Assembly: GCA_013388835.1 (NCBI GenBank)
Contig: JACAEL010000001.1
Coordinates: forward strand, 1 to 39,239
Reading direction: 5' to 3'
Source: Candidatus Thorarchaeota archaeon
GTDB lineage: Archaea; Asgardarchaeota; Thorarchaeia; Thorarchaeales; Thorarchaeaceae
DNA length: 39,239 nt
Part shown: piece by piece, positions 1 through 7,361 of the stretch
Position numbering within the stretch: position 1 is the first letter of the stretch
How the letters are laid out: each line of letters begins with the position of its first letter
Program-made: the position numbers and the translations under genes
Notes under the pieces: generated by a model
Told to the model about the DNA's origin: nothing
The model's input: only the letters and a program-made list of their open reading frames with translations
The model's database searches: none

Positions 1-1
1 C

Positions 2-38
2 GTTTCAATCCCCGCAATATGGGATCTGTTTCTGCGAC
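2..38 (-). CRISPR. Leader-end repeat of a leftward CRISPR array (type I-D side)
   Basis: A 37-nt unit starts GTTTCAATCCCC and ends TGTTTCTGCGAC on the plus strand. Read on the minus strand it ends in GGGGATTGAAAC, so the last eight bases, ATTGAAAC, fit a classical type I crRNA 5' handle. It holds a short inverted repeat (ATCCC / GGGAT). Only one copy is visible because the window begins here, so calling it a repeat is inference. It rests on the handle-like end, the 37-nt size, and its place next to a leader and a cas1-cas2-cas4 cassette. The array would run leftward out of the window. Confidence 0.7.
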
Positions 39-200
39 TGGGCCCGCGAACAGGCCATCTGCGCGTTAGGAGTACGGATAGGTCTGCATTTCGGGACGAG
101 TTGTGTGCATGATCATTCTGCAAGGTTATTTATAAACATCCCCACATAATAGTATTGTGCCTGAACACACAGGTCACTGATCCCAGAGGGAGGGACAGTT
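39..200. promoter_or_regulatory. CRISPR leader and shared promoter region before cas1
   Basis: This gap separates the array edge from cas1. A near-palindromic TATA element, ATTTATAAA (128-136), can be read on both strands. On the minus strand TTTATAAAT is followed by AACCTTGCA and lies 89 nt from the repeat, so it probably drives the pre-crRNA. On the plus strand the same element lies about 65 nt before the cas1 start and could drive cas1-cas2-cas4. The minus-strand motif is nearly identical to one in the leader of the second array. Confidence 0.6.
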
Positions 201-1223
201 GTGCACACGGTGATACTGGAAGAGTTCGGGACGTTCCTAGGCAAGAAGCGCGACCGGCTAGTGGTCAAGAAGGACGGGAAGACACTTGCGGAGTTCCCGG
301 TATCGCAGGTAGAGCGGGTGATAGTGTCTTCAGCAGGGGCATCGCTCAGCTCGGCGGCGCTCTACCTTGCTGTTGAGAATCGCGTACCCGTATCGTTCAC
401 GTACTCGGACGGGACGCCCTTTGGGTTTCTGACACCGACTGAGGGACATGGCACGGTGCTTACGAGGCGAGCCCAGTATCTTGAGGCCGGGACGGAGAAG
501 GCTCTACATCTGGCGAAGGGGTTTGTGACGGGCAAGCTTCTGAACCAGCAGGCGCTTCTGAGTCAGTGGGCGAGGAGCCGGACGAGGACGGACGCTGAGA
601 GCTCGGACAAGTTGTTCGAGCTAGCAGACAGGGTCAAGGTCGCGCAGACGGAGCTGGGAGGAATTGAAGGTCCGATTGATGTCCGTACGCGTGATTCGAT
701 CATGAACATAGAGGGCAGGGCGGCGAGCGCCTACTGGGAGGGTGTGGCTGCGATAGTGCCAGACGAGTTTGACTTCAGCAACCGAAACACGAGGAGTGCG
801 AAGGACCCATTCAACATGATGCTCAACTATGGATATGGGATACTCTACTCGGAGGTGTGGTCTGCAGTCAATGCGGGCGGTCTCGACCCGTTCGCGGGCT
901 TTCTTCATGTGGACCGACCTGGACGACCGTCGCTGGTCCTCGACCTGATAGAGGAGTTTCGTCAGCAGGCCGTCGACAGAGTGATTGTGCGTCTGACGAC
1001 CAAGCAGGTGATACGCGCCGCTGAGACCGCTGAGAGCGGCGAGCTGTCAAAACAGACGAGACAGGTGCTTGCCACGGAGGTTGTGGGGCGTCTCTCCGAG
1101 CAGGTGCAGGTGCGAGACAGCAAGATAGAGCTGAAGAACGCGATAGTGCGCCAAGCATGGGCTGTGGCCAAGTTTCTGAGGGGCGAGTCTTCAAGATACG
1201 AGCCGTTCAGCCTGAGGTGGTAG
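201..1223 (+). CDS. cas1: Cas1 integrase/endonuclease (type I-D locus)
   Basis: A 340-residue Cas1, the metal-dependent integrase that, with Cas2, inserts new spacers at the leader end of the array. The N-terminal beta-strand region (LVVKKDGKTLAEFPVSQVERVIV) and C-terminal helical catalytic domain are typical. The three family metal ligands fall in NIEGRA (Glu near residue 171), FLHVDRPGRPSL (His near 236) and the following LDLIEEF segment. The GTG start at 201 is preceded by a purine-rich GAGGGAGGGACA. Cas2 starts 4 nt after the stop, so the two are co-transcribed. It is only distantly like the second Cas1 at 37717-38709, so the two adaptation modules are not a recent duplication. Confidence 0.95.
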   Translation: MHTVILEEFGTFLGKKRDRLVVKKDGKTLAEFPVSQVERVIVSSAGASLSSAALYLAVENRVPVSFTYSDGTPFGFLTPTEGHGTVLTRRAQYLEAGTEKALHLAKGFVTGKLLNQQALLSQWARSRTRTDAESSDKLFELADRVKVAQTELGGIEGPIDVRTRDSIMNIEGRAASAYWEGVAAIVPDEFDFSNRNTRSAKDPFNMMLNYGYGILYSEVWSAVNAGGLDPFAGFLHVDRPGRPSLVLDLIEEFRQQAVDRVIVRLTTKQVIRAAETAESGELSKQTRQVLATEVVGRLSEQVQVRDSKIELKNAIVRQAWAVAKFLRGESSRYEPFSLRW

Positions 1224-1227
1224 AACG

Positions 1228-1518
1228 ATGAGGTGGATAGTGGTATACGACATCACCAACGACGTTCTCCGTGGAAAGGTCAGCGAGAGGCTCAAGGACT
1301 ACGGACTCGAGAGAATCCAATACAGCGCCTTTCAGGGCGAGCTGCTCAGACACGCCCTCGCCTCACTGAAGACGGACCTGCGCCGGATGCTGAACGAGGG
1401 TGAGGAGACGGACTCCGTGATCATATTCCCGCTGTGCGACTCGTGCTTCAAGACCAGGATAACGATAGGAGCAGACAAGGAGATGGAGGGAGATGCCGAA
1501 AGAGTATCCTTATTCTAG
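1228..1518 (+). CDS. cas2: Cas2 (type I-D locus)
   Basis: A 96-residue Cas2. The first strand, RWIVVYDIT, carries the conserved Asp near residue 8, and the ferredoxin-like fold pattern continues through FQGELL and the VIIFPLCDSC strand. Cas2 forms the central dimer of the Cas1-Cas2 integration complex. The ATG lies 4 nt after cas1, and the 3' end overlaps cas4 by 26 nt, showing a tight cas1-cas2-cas4 operon. The length is normal for the family. Confidence 0.93.
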   Translation: MRWIVVYDITNDVLRGKVSERLKDYGLERIQYSAFQGELLRHALASLKTDLRRMLNEGEETDSVIIFPLCDSCFKTRITIGADKEMEGDAERVSLF

Positions 1519-2134
1519 AGCGACTGATGTGGATGAGGACTATCTGACGCCCACCGATGTCAAGCAGTACATGTTCTGCCCACTCGTGACCTACTTCACT
1601 CGGGTACTCCGCCTCAGACCGATAATGGGCTCTCAACAGGAGGAGGCCAAGAAGTCACACAATCGGCTCACTGGGCTTGAGAGACGCCGTGAGTCCGTGC
1701 TGAAGGTGAAGCTGCCGTTCGGTGTCATGCAAAAGGAGTTCGACATCCCTCTGTACTCGGAGAGGCTGAGAGTCCTAGGAAGACTGGACATGCTTGTCGT
1801 GACAGACGAAGGCGAACACATCCCTGTGGAGTTCAAAGACATGACGAGCCATCGAGGTCAGGTGCTTCTCGACCACAAGTACCAGCTGGTATGTCTTGCT
1901 CTGCTCCTCGAGGATGTGAATCGGGTGATTGTGAGGCGCGGTCTGGCCCACTACATGAACGATGAGACGACTGTGCAGGTCCTACTGACTCACAGTCTCA
2001 AGAGGCGAACTGAACACATCATCAGCGCCATCAAGCAGATGGTCGAGTCGGGAGAGCGACCATCACCAAGGCCACAGTGCAGAAGGACGCTGGTCGGCTG
2101 TGGGTTTGCCGATCAGTGCAGAGACCTAGTGTGA
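1493..2134 (+). CDS. cas4: Cas4 exonuclease (type I-D locus)
   Basis: A 213-residue Cas4, a RecB-like PD-(D/E)XK nuclease with an Fe-S cluster that trims prespacers and checks their PAM. One cluster cysteine lies near the N terminus (YMFCPLVTYF). The C terminus holds three more (PQCRRTLVGCGFADQC). The nuclease core is seen as RLRVLGRLDMLVV, then IPVEFKDM, then a QLVCLAL helix. The start overlaps cas2 by 26 nt. A run of seven T follows almost directly after the stop, so the adaptation cassette probably ends as its own transcript here. Confidence 0.92.
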   Translation: MPKEYPYSRATDVDEDYLTPTDVKQYMFCPLVTYFTRVLRLRPIMGSQQEEAKKSHNRLTGLERRRESVLKVKLPFGVMQKEFDIPLYSERLRVLGRLDMLVVTDEGEHIPVEFKDMTSHRGQVLLDHKYQLVCLALLLEDVNRVIVRRGLAHYMNDETTVQVLLTHSLKRRTEHIISAIKQMVESGERPSPRPQCRRTLVGCGFADQCRDLV

Positions 2135-2141
2135 GTACTGC

Positions 2142-2148
2142 TTTTTTT
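2142..2148 (+). terminator. Poly-T stop after cas4
   Basis: Seven consecutive T residues lie 8 nt after the cas4 stop codon. Oligo-T tracts on the coding strand are the standard archaeal termination signal, so this probably separates the cas1-cas2-cas4 transcript from the interference operon. The 168 nt from here to cas10d should hold the promoter of the interference operon. I see only a weak AT-rich candidate (GTTTAATCT near 2167). Confidence 0.5.
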
Positions 2149-2316
2149 CCACAAAGGGGCTTGCAGTTTAATCTCACTACTGGTCCGTTGCCATCTCACG
2201 GCTGGGTGGAGCCCATTTGCCCCCATAGACGGCCTCCAGAGAGTGAGGAGCGAGGCCATGTTCTTTTATGGAGCGGAGTGTCAACAACAGACAAAGACGC
2301 ATTCGGAAGACAGTGG

Positions 2317-4977
2317 ATGGTACGTACTGTGACGAAAGAAGGTGACGACAGGTTCTTCGGACTCCTGAGATCGTTGATGTCAGTTGCAATTCGGGAAGAG
2401 TGGGGCAGCAAGTACGCCAAGTTCTCAGCGAAGCACAAGCAGTCGCTCTTCGTCCATGCAGTGAATGCGTTTTCCGTCGCCAGAAAGCTGGGCGAAATGC
2501 TGTTTGACCTTAATGAAGATGAGACTATCGTCGCATGCGTTGGCGCCTTCTTCCATGACTATCAGAAGGCCGAGCCCAAGTGGCAAGAGGCTGCCTTGAG
2601 TTTCCTGAGAAGAGAGGGCGCACCGCAGGATGGCGCGTTTGACCACGACGATGGCGGACCAGAGGCGAAGGCCAAGCTGAAGGCGTTGCTTGAGGCGGTT
2701 GAAGGCAAGCTGAACTCAGAGGGACAGAAGGAGTCGCTCGTCACAATCACGGACCGCGTCCTGAACCTAGTGGTCTATACACACGACACTGAGAACAGAG
2801 CGGCCGCAACTAGACGTAGAACCCAAGTGGGCCCGGCTGATAGGTTGGTCCCGCTGATTCGTCTGGCTGACAGCATGGCCAGCATGAAAGAACCAAAGGA
2901 CATTCTCAACAGAGCACGAGACCTAGACATCCCTGCTCAGAAGAGGGTCCACTTCGAGTACCACGAGCTGTCGGTAATCAGAGGGCTTGTCAGCAGCTTC
3001 CTGAACGAGGCACTGACAGGTCTGATGAAGGAGTGTGGCTATGAGCCTCTTCTTCACTTCGGCAAGGGTGTGGCATACCTGTGCATTGGGGAGCCGAGAC
3101 AAATCCCCAACTTCAGAGACCGCCTCCAGCAGTTGATCTCTGAGCAGGAGGACCGTTTTCGAGCCTCTGACATCTACAAGATGGGAATGACCAACGCGGT
3201 CATAGGACCGCTGACTCAGACTAACTGGCCCTGTCTTCAGATAGTCCAAACGGAGGACATCCCCGACATCATCCGGCACCTCTCAGCAATGCCAGCCATG
3301 AACAAGCCCGCAGAGGACGGCAAGTCAACCATGGCCAATGCCAGTGACGCGGAGAAAGAAAAGATAAGGCAATTCCTAACCAAGTGTGGTGCGGGCGAGA
3401 ACAAGAGCGACGAAACCCTCGCCCTGATGATAAGCGACTTCAACCTATTCATCTACTTTGCGGACTTCCTCAGGAACTACCGGAAATACGCCGAGGCAGC
3501 TGGAAGAGGAAGCGAGTACACCAAGAAGGTCAATGCTCTTCTCTCGCAGCACTCACTGGGTTTCACATTGGAGTCGATGTCAGACGCCACGAACACAGCT
3601 GGGCTGATAAGAAAGTTAGAAGTCATCACCATACTCTGGGACCTAGACGGAGCGCGACTCCACCTGTCGAAAGACCGGCGGAAGCAGCAGGAGGACCGCT
3701 TCATCGCAATCATGAGTTCTGTATTGCGAGACTTCAGTGAAACAGCGCCAGATCTCATCCCACAAGAGGCCCTGAGTCTCTTGATGACAGACATACAACA
3801 CGTACCCGTCGGAGTGATGACCAGCACCGAGATCAAAGACATCTCAGAAGAAACTGAGAAGAGGTATCTGGAGGGTAAGGACCAGAAGAAGAGGATATGC
3901 AGCTTCTGTGGGGCTGAGGGAGTCAAAGATGCACCTGCAACTCTCTTCGGTGACGGGTCGCAGAGATTCTCGAACCTCCTTCCGGCGGGATGCATGATTG
4001 GCGCGGGGAGAAAGGCACAGGTATGTGCATTGTGCCTCGTTGAGTCGACCCTCAGAGCTTTCTTCTTCCCATCTGCTCCTGCCACCACCTTCGTGGTCAT
4101 TCCAGACATGTCGCTGAGCCCTGACCTTGCGCAGCAGTGGGCCGAGGGGGTAGCTGCATTCGTCCGCACTGAAACGGTCGGACTATCCCCGGCGTATGCA
4201 TGGAACATGAATCGGGTATACACAGCACTTGTTCGCGGTGAAACCATTGACAATGCCACCGCACTGGCTGCAATGCTCCGCCCGACGAACCAGGCAGTTG
4301 ACAAGCTCGCCAAGCATCTGCAGGCAGAATGGCAGAGTCCGAGTGACCTCGCCTACGACGTTCTGACAGCAGATGTCGAGAAGACATTCGAAGCGATTGC
4401 AGAAGGGCATCTCAGCGGCACGATAAGACTCCATCCGCAGCATACGGAGGAGTTCAAGACTCCAAGCAGGACTCAGGGCACAGCCTACCTGACGCCCAGC
4501 CACATGTTTGTCTTCTTCAGAAACCCCCTGTATCTTGACGACAAGGAATCGCCCAGTACAGTGGCAATCAGGACATACTTGCTTGCGCTCATAGTGTCCA
4601 GTGTCTTTCATGCCAGGGTGATCGTGGTGGATGGTTTCCAGCCACTCTCCAACCTGTCAATGGATGGCACTGTGCGTATCAGCGTCCCTGCGCCTGCCCA
4701 GGTGGCGCTGTCTTGCTTGGGAATCTCTGGAGAAGTCAGTCTTCACGAGGTCCGTGAAGCGCTTAGGAGGCTCTCATCAATCACGCTCATCGGAATGAGC
4801 TATGTTGAGGGACTGGGCAAGGACAGACTACTGCGCCTTGCTACAATGAATCGGGGAGCAATCCTGAGAAGGTCAGAGCTTGAAGAGTGGTCTGAGCTCT
4901 CAAAGTCGCAGAAGAGACGGCTGATTGACCTGCTCAGTGTGCTCCCTGAAGTATCAGGAGAACCATCAACATTGTGA
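2317..4977 (+). CDS. cas10d: Cas10d (Csc3), large subunit of type I-D Cascade with HD nuclease
   Basis: An 886-residue Cas10d, the I-D hallmark large subunit that carries the HD nuclease instead of Cas3. The N-terminal HD region shows FVHAVNAFS and FFHDYQKAEPKW within about the first 95 residues. Two CxxC pairs, CSFC (near 528) and CALC (near 570), form the Cas10-type zinc finger between the palm-like parts. No GGDD cyclase motif is visible, as expected for type I-D. I chose the ATG at 2317. The open frame extends upstream to 2077, but that part overlaps cas4 and does not look like Cas10d. The segment after the zinc finger is rather short, ending soon after a basic helix (SKSQKRRLIDLL), and a separate helical protein follows with overlapping stop and start codons. 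Confidence 0.9.
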   Translation: MVRTVTKEGDDRFFGLLRSLMSVAIREEWGSKYAKFSAKHKQSLFVHAVNAFSVARKLGEMLFDLNEDETIVACVGAFFHDYQKAEPKWQEAALSFLRREGAPQDGAFDHDDGGPEAKAKLKALLEAVEGKLNSEGQKESLVTITDRVLNLVVYTHDTENRAAATRRRTQVGPADRLVPLIRLADSMASMKEPKDILNRARDLDIPAQKRVHFEYHELSVIRGLVSSFLNEALTGLMKECGYEPLLHFGKGVAYLCIGEPRQIPNFRDRLQQLISEQEDRFRASDIYKMGMTNAVIGPLTQTNWPCLQIVQTEDIPDIIRHLSAMPAMNKPAEDGKSTMANASDAEKEKIRQFLTKCGAGENKSDETLALMISDFNLFIYFADFLRNYRKYAEAAGRGSEYTKKVNALLSQHSLGFTLESMSDATNTAGLIRKLEVITILWDLDGARLHLSKDRRKQQEDRFIAIMSSVLRDFSETAPDLIPQEALSLLMTDIQHVPVGVMTSTEIKDISEETEKRYLEGKDQKKRICSFCGAEGVKDAPATLFGDGSQRFSNLLPAGCMIGAGRKAQVCALCLVESTLRAFFFPSAPATTFVVIPDMSLSPDLAQQWAEGVAAFVRTETVGLSPAYAWNMNRVYTALVRGETIDNATALAAMLRPTNQAVDKLAKHLQAEWQSPSDLAYDVLTADVEKTFEAIAEGHLSGTIRLHPQHTEEFKTPSRTQGTAYLTPSHMFVFFRNPLYLDDKESPSTVAIRTYLLALIVSSVFHARVIVVDGFQPLSNLSMDGTVRISVPAPAQVALSCLGISGEVSLHEVREALRRLSSITLIGMSYVEGLGKDRLLRLATMNRGAILRRSELEEWSELSKSQKRRLIDLLSVLPEVSGEPSTL

Positions 4978-5606
4978 CAAGAAGGGGTAACACCATGGTC
5001 ATCAGAATGGATAAGGAAGAACAGAAGTACGATATCGAACAGATAGCTGCTGCTCGGAAGAAGGCTGCTGACGCCTTGGTCGAATACCTAAAGACGTTTC
5101 GACCCGAGGACGCCGGGACAGACTCCAAGCATGCGCTCATGGGTCCTGTGGGCAAACTGCTGACAAGGCTGACGACTACAGGAGAGATAAACTGGGAAGC
5201 GGTAAAGGGCTTCGTACTGAGCATCCACAAGAACCAGCAGAAGGGCCGGATGCCAGCCAGTGCAGCGGAAAGACTTGACGACACAGTCCGGTACTTGGCT
5301 GAACTGCGGGCTCTGCTGCCGCCGACCAAGTGGCTCAAGACCGTGGAAGACCTGGACGACGAGGTCTTCTTCAGGGTCTACAAGGAGAAGCTTGTTGGAC
5401 AGAAGGTCTGGGTCCAGAAGGAGTTTCAAGAGTGGCTCGAGCGGAAGTACAAGACAATCGACAGAGTCAACGAGATTGTCGGGCCGGACTACGGCTACTC
5501 ATCTTTCAAGGATGTAGAGGATCCGTGGTCGGTGCCGGAGGAACTCGACGATGACGTGAAGGAGTTCTGGGAAGAACGAAAGAAGACAAAGAAGGAGGAA
5601 CAATAG
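4974..5606 (+). CDS. Unrecognised helical protein between cas10d and csc2; candidate stand-alone Cas11d small subunit
   Basis: A 210-residue, highly charged and apparently all-helical protein with no motif I recognise. Its GTG start overlaps the cas10d stop (GTGA). An in-frame ATG at 4995, preceded by AAGGGGTAAC, is an alternative start. The csc2 ATG directly follows its stop, so it belongs to the interference operon. Type I-D small subunits (Cas11d) are known to be made from an internal start in cas10d. Here Cas10d looks short at its C terminus and this helical protein is encoded next to it. I infer a split-off small subunit, but a lineage-specific accessory protein is also possible. The last 60 residues are acidic and lysine-rich. 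Confidence 0.5.
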   Translation: MTRRGNTMVIRMDKEEQKYDIEQIAAARKKAADALVEYLKTFRPEDAGTDSKHALMGPVGKLLTRLTTTGEINWEAVKGFVLSIHKNQQKGRMPASAAERLDDTVRYLAELRALLPPTKWLKTVEDLDDEVFFRVYKEKLVGQKVWVQKEFQEWLERKYKTIDRVNEIVGPDYGYSSFKDVEDPWSVPEELDDDVKEFWEERKKTKKEEQ

Positions 5607-6566
5607 ATGCCAGCAAAGACAGGAATACCATCTAGCTTTAGGAGACTCGAACCATACCTCGCAGAGGAGATATCCCCACTGCTCGATGCAAAGGTAGTCC
5701 AAGTGCTCCTACTCAGGCAGACACACGACTACACGATCTTCAGGACAGAGGAGAGCCGCGAACTGAACACAGTGGTAGTCCCGGAGAGTATCGTATCGAC
5801 AAAACCGGTCGTCAAGGTGGCGTTTCTCGCATCGAAGCAGAAGGCACCGGAGAGCAGGATGTTCACGCGGCTCCTCAGGACCGTCGATAAGAACAACGAG
5901 TGTCACCTGAAGGACGAGCTGTGCATGAAGTGCCCGCGGTGTGCTCTGTTTGGAGCGGTCTCCGTCAAGGGGCGAGAGTACAACATCAAGCACAGGATAG
6001 AGTACTCGACCGCGTACTCCATAGAGGCCTACGAGGACCTGCTAGAGTCAATCACGTTCAATGCTGTTGACGAGGCCTCGCAGCTGACCGGTCAGGCTCT
6101 CAACCTGTCCCACAACGTGCGGCCGCTTGCGAACTTTCCGTCGGTGGTCACACTCAACTCTGCGACGTGGTACGAGCTGGCCATGTACCTCAAGACGCTG
6201 CTGGCGACCAAGTCGTACGGTGCCGAGACGAGGACCAAGGGAGACATGCGCAACGTTGTCCTCGGGATTGTGGCAGGCTACGAAGAGGTGATCACCTCGC
6301 TAGAGTACTGCCTTGAGCTGTCTGCAGTATGGGAAAAGGAGACCGACCTCGAGTCCGTCACCGAAAGGGTGCTGAGGAAGTATGCTCAACTCAGTGCATC
6401 AAGGGGTAACTTGGTGGTTCTCACAGCAGACGAGACAAAGAAGCTGCTTGCAGAGGTCCAGGATGTGCCGCTTGATGCTGACTTCGTCGGCGCAATGCAG
6501 AAGCATGTCGACGCCTTCGTTGTGAAAGCCACACCCAAAGAGAAGGCCAAGAAAGGAAAGAAGTGA
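5607..6566 (+). CDS. csc2: Csc2 (Cas7d), backbone subunit of type I-D Cascade
   Basis: A 319-residue Csc2, the Cas7-family protein that polymerises along the crRNA spacer. Recognisable features are the N-terminal QVLLLRQTHDYTIFRTEESRELN strand region, the cysteine-rich insert CHLKDELCMKCPRCALFG near residues 95-112, and the TGQALNLSHNVRPLANFPSVVTL segment. It starts directly after the upstream gene's stop and lies 12 nt before csc1. The Lys-rich C terminus is not conserved. Csc2 with Csc1 and Cas10d defines subtype I-D. Confidence 0.93.
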   Translation: MPAKTGIPSSFRRLEPYLAEEISPLLDAKVVQVLLLRQTHDYTIFRTEESRELNTVVVPESIVSTKPVVKVAFLASKQKAPESRMFTRLLRTVDKNNECHLKDELCMKCPRCALFGAVSVKGREYNIKHRIEYSTAYSIEAYEDLLESITFNAVDEASQLTGQALNLSHNVRPLANFPSVVTLNSATWYELAMYLKTLLATKSYGAETRTKGDMRNVVLGIVAGYEEVITSLEYCLELSAVWEKETDLESVTERVLRKYAQLSASRGNLVVLTADETKKLLAEVQDVPLDADFVGAMQKHVDAFVVKATPKEKAKKGKK

Positions 6567-6578
6567 GGTGACTGGGTC

Positions 6579-7361
6579 ATGTCTGGGAGACCGGCCGTCA
6601 GTCTGGCACTCATGACCTGTCATGACTTCCTTCTGTATGCCAGCCAGGACTACGGTGCGACAGCCCGGCCAGCGCGCATAATCGGCAACTACGCGCTGAT
6701 GTATGCGCTGAATCGCCACATTCCAGGGATACGCAGAGTGACATCGCTGAGCACCCCATTCTACGGGGAGGACTTGCCAATGATGCAGACATATGCGACT
6801 CCAGCAGCACATGTCGATGACTTCCCGTACTATCAGTCAGGGAGTGCAAGGCGCTGGCTGAGTCACCAGATTCAGGTCGGTGGCTCAGTCAGTGGCTCCT
6901 GGCGTCACGGAGACCCGGTCATGATCACCTGGAACAGCATCGGTGAGAGCCTGCTGGACAAGATGGAGCAAGACAGTCTCAACATACCCAAGGTGGGTGC
7001 ATACTACCGGTACCCACCTCTGACCACGTACTACTTCTACTCAGTGGGAGGTGACCTGCCAAGACTGGTGAGGATTGGCAAGAAGTACATTCCAGCGAGG
7101 ATATCCACGACAGAGCTGGAAGTGGAAGAGCGTACTGGGGTGTTTCAACCAACCTGCCCTGTCACAGTTGCTGACCTCCCAGATGACACTATGATAAGGT
7201 CAGGAAGCCTGCTCACTGTGCCACCGAGCCCAGTCCTCATTGGGGCAGAGCTAGAGGGGCGGTATCTCGAATGCAAGGACCCTGAGGGACTCATCCACCG
7301 TCTGCCTGCGCCCAAGACAGACATCTACCGGAGTGTCTGGGGAGGGAAGATGGTCAGTTGA
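6579..7361 (+). CDS. csc1: Csc1 (Cas5d-like), crRNA 5'-handle binding subunit of type I-D
   Basis: A 260-residue Csc1, the Cas5-type subunit that caps the 5' handle of the crRNA. It was recognised by the early LMTCHDFLLYASQDYG segment, the IPKVGAYYRYPPLTTYYFY strand, and RLVRIGKKYIPARI, together with its position after csc2. The ATG at 6579 has GAGGTGA about 9 nt upstream. The stop overlaps the TTG start of the helicase gene by 4 nt, so translation is coupled. Confidence 0.88.
   Translation: MSGRPAVSLALMTCHDFLLYASQDYGATARPARIIGNYALMYALNRHIPGIRRVTSLSTPFYGEDLPMMQTYATPAAHVDDFPYYQSGSARRWLSHQIQVGGSVSGSWRHGDPVMITWNSIGESLLDKMEQDSLNIPKVGAYYRYPPLTTYYFYSVGGDLPRLVRIGKKYIPARISTTELEVEERTGVFQPTCPVTVADLPDDTMIRSGSLLTVPPSPVLIGAELEGRYLECKDPEGLIHRLPAPKTDIYRSVWGGKMVS

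Noticed and set aside
201-1223. Recent duplication of the adaptation module
   Set aside because: The two Cas1 proteins and the two repeats are clearly different in sequence and length. Only the leaders share a short motif.
3477-4313. 278-codon open frame on the minus strand
   Set aside because: It lies fully inside cas10d, has a Ser/Arg-rich random composition and no family features; it is a shadow of the real gene.
2317-4977. Type III system because of a Cas10 protein
   Set aside because: The neighbours are Csc1, Csc2 and a Cas3' helicase, there are no Csm or Cmr genes, and no GGDD motif is visible. This is type I-D.
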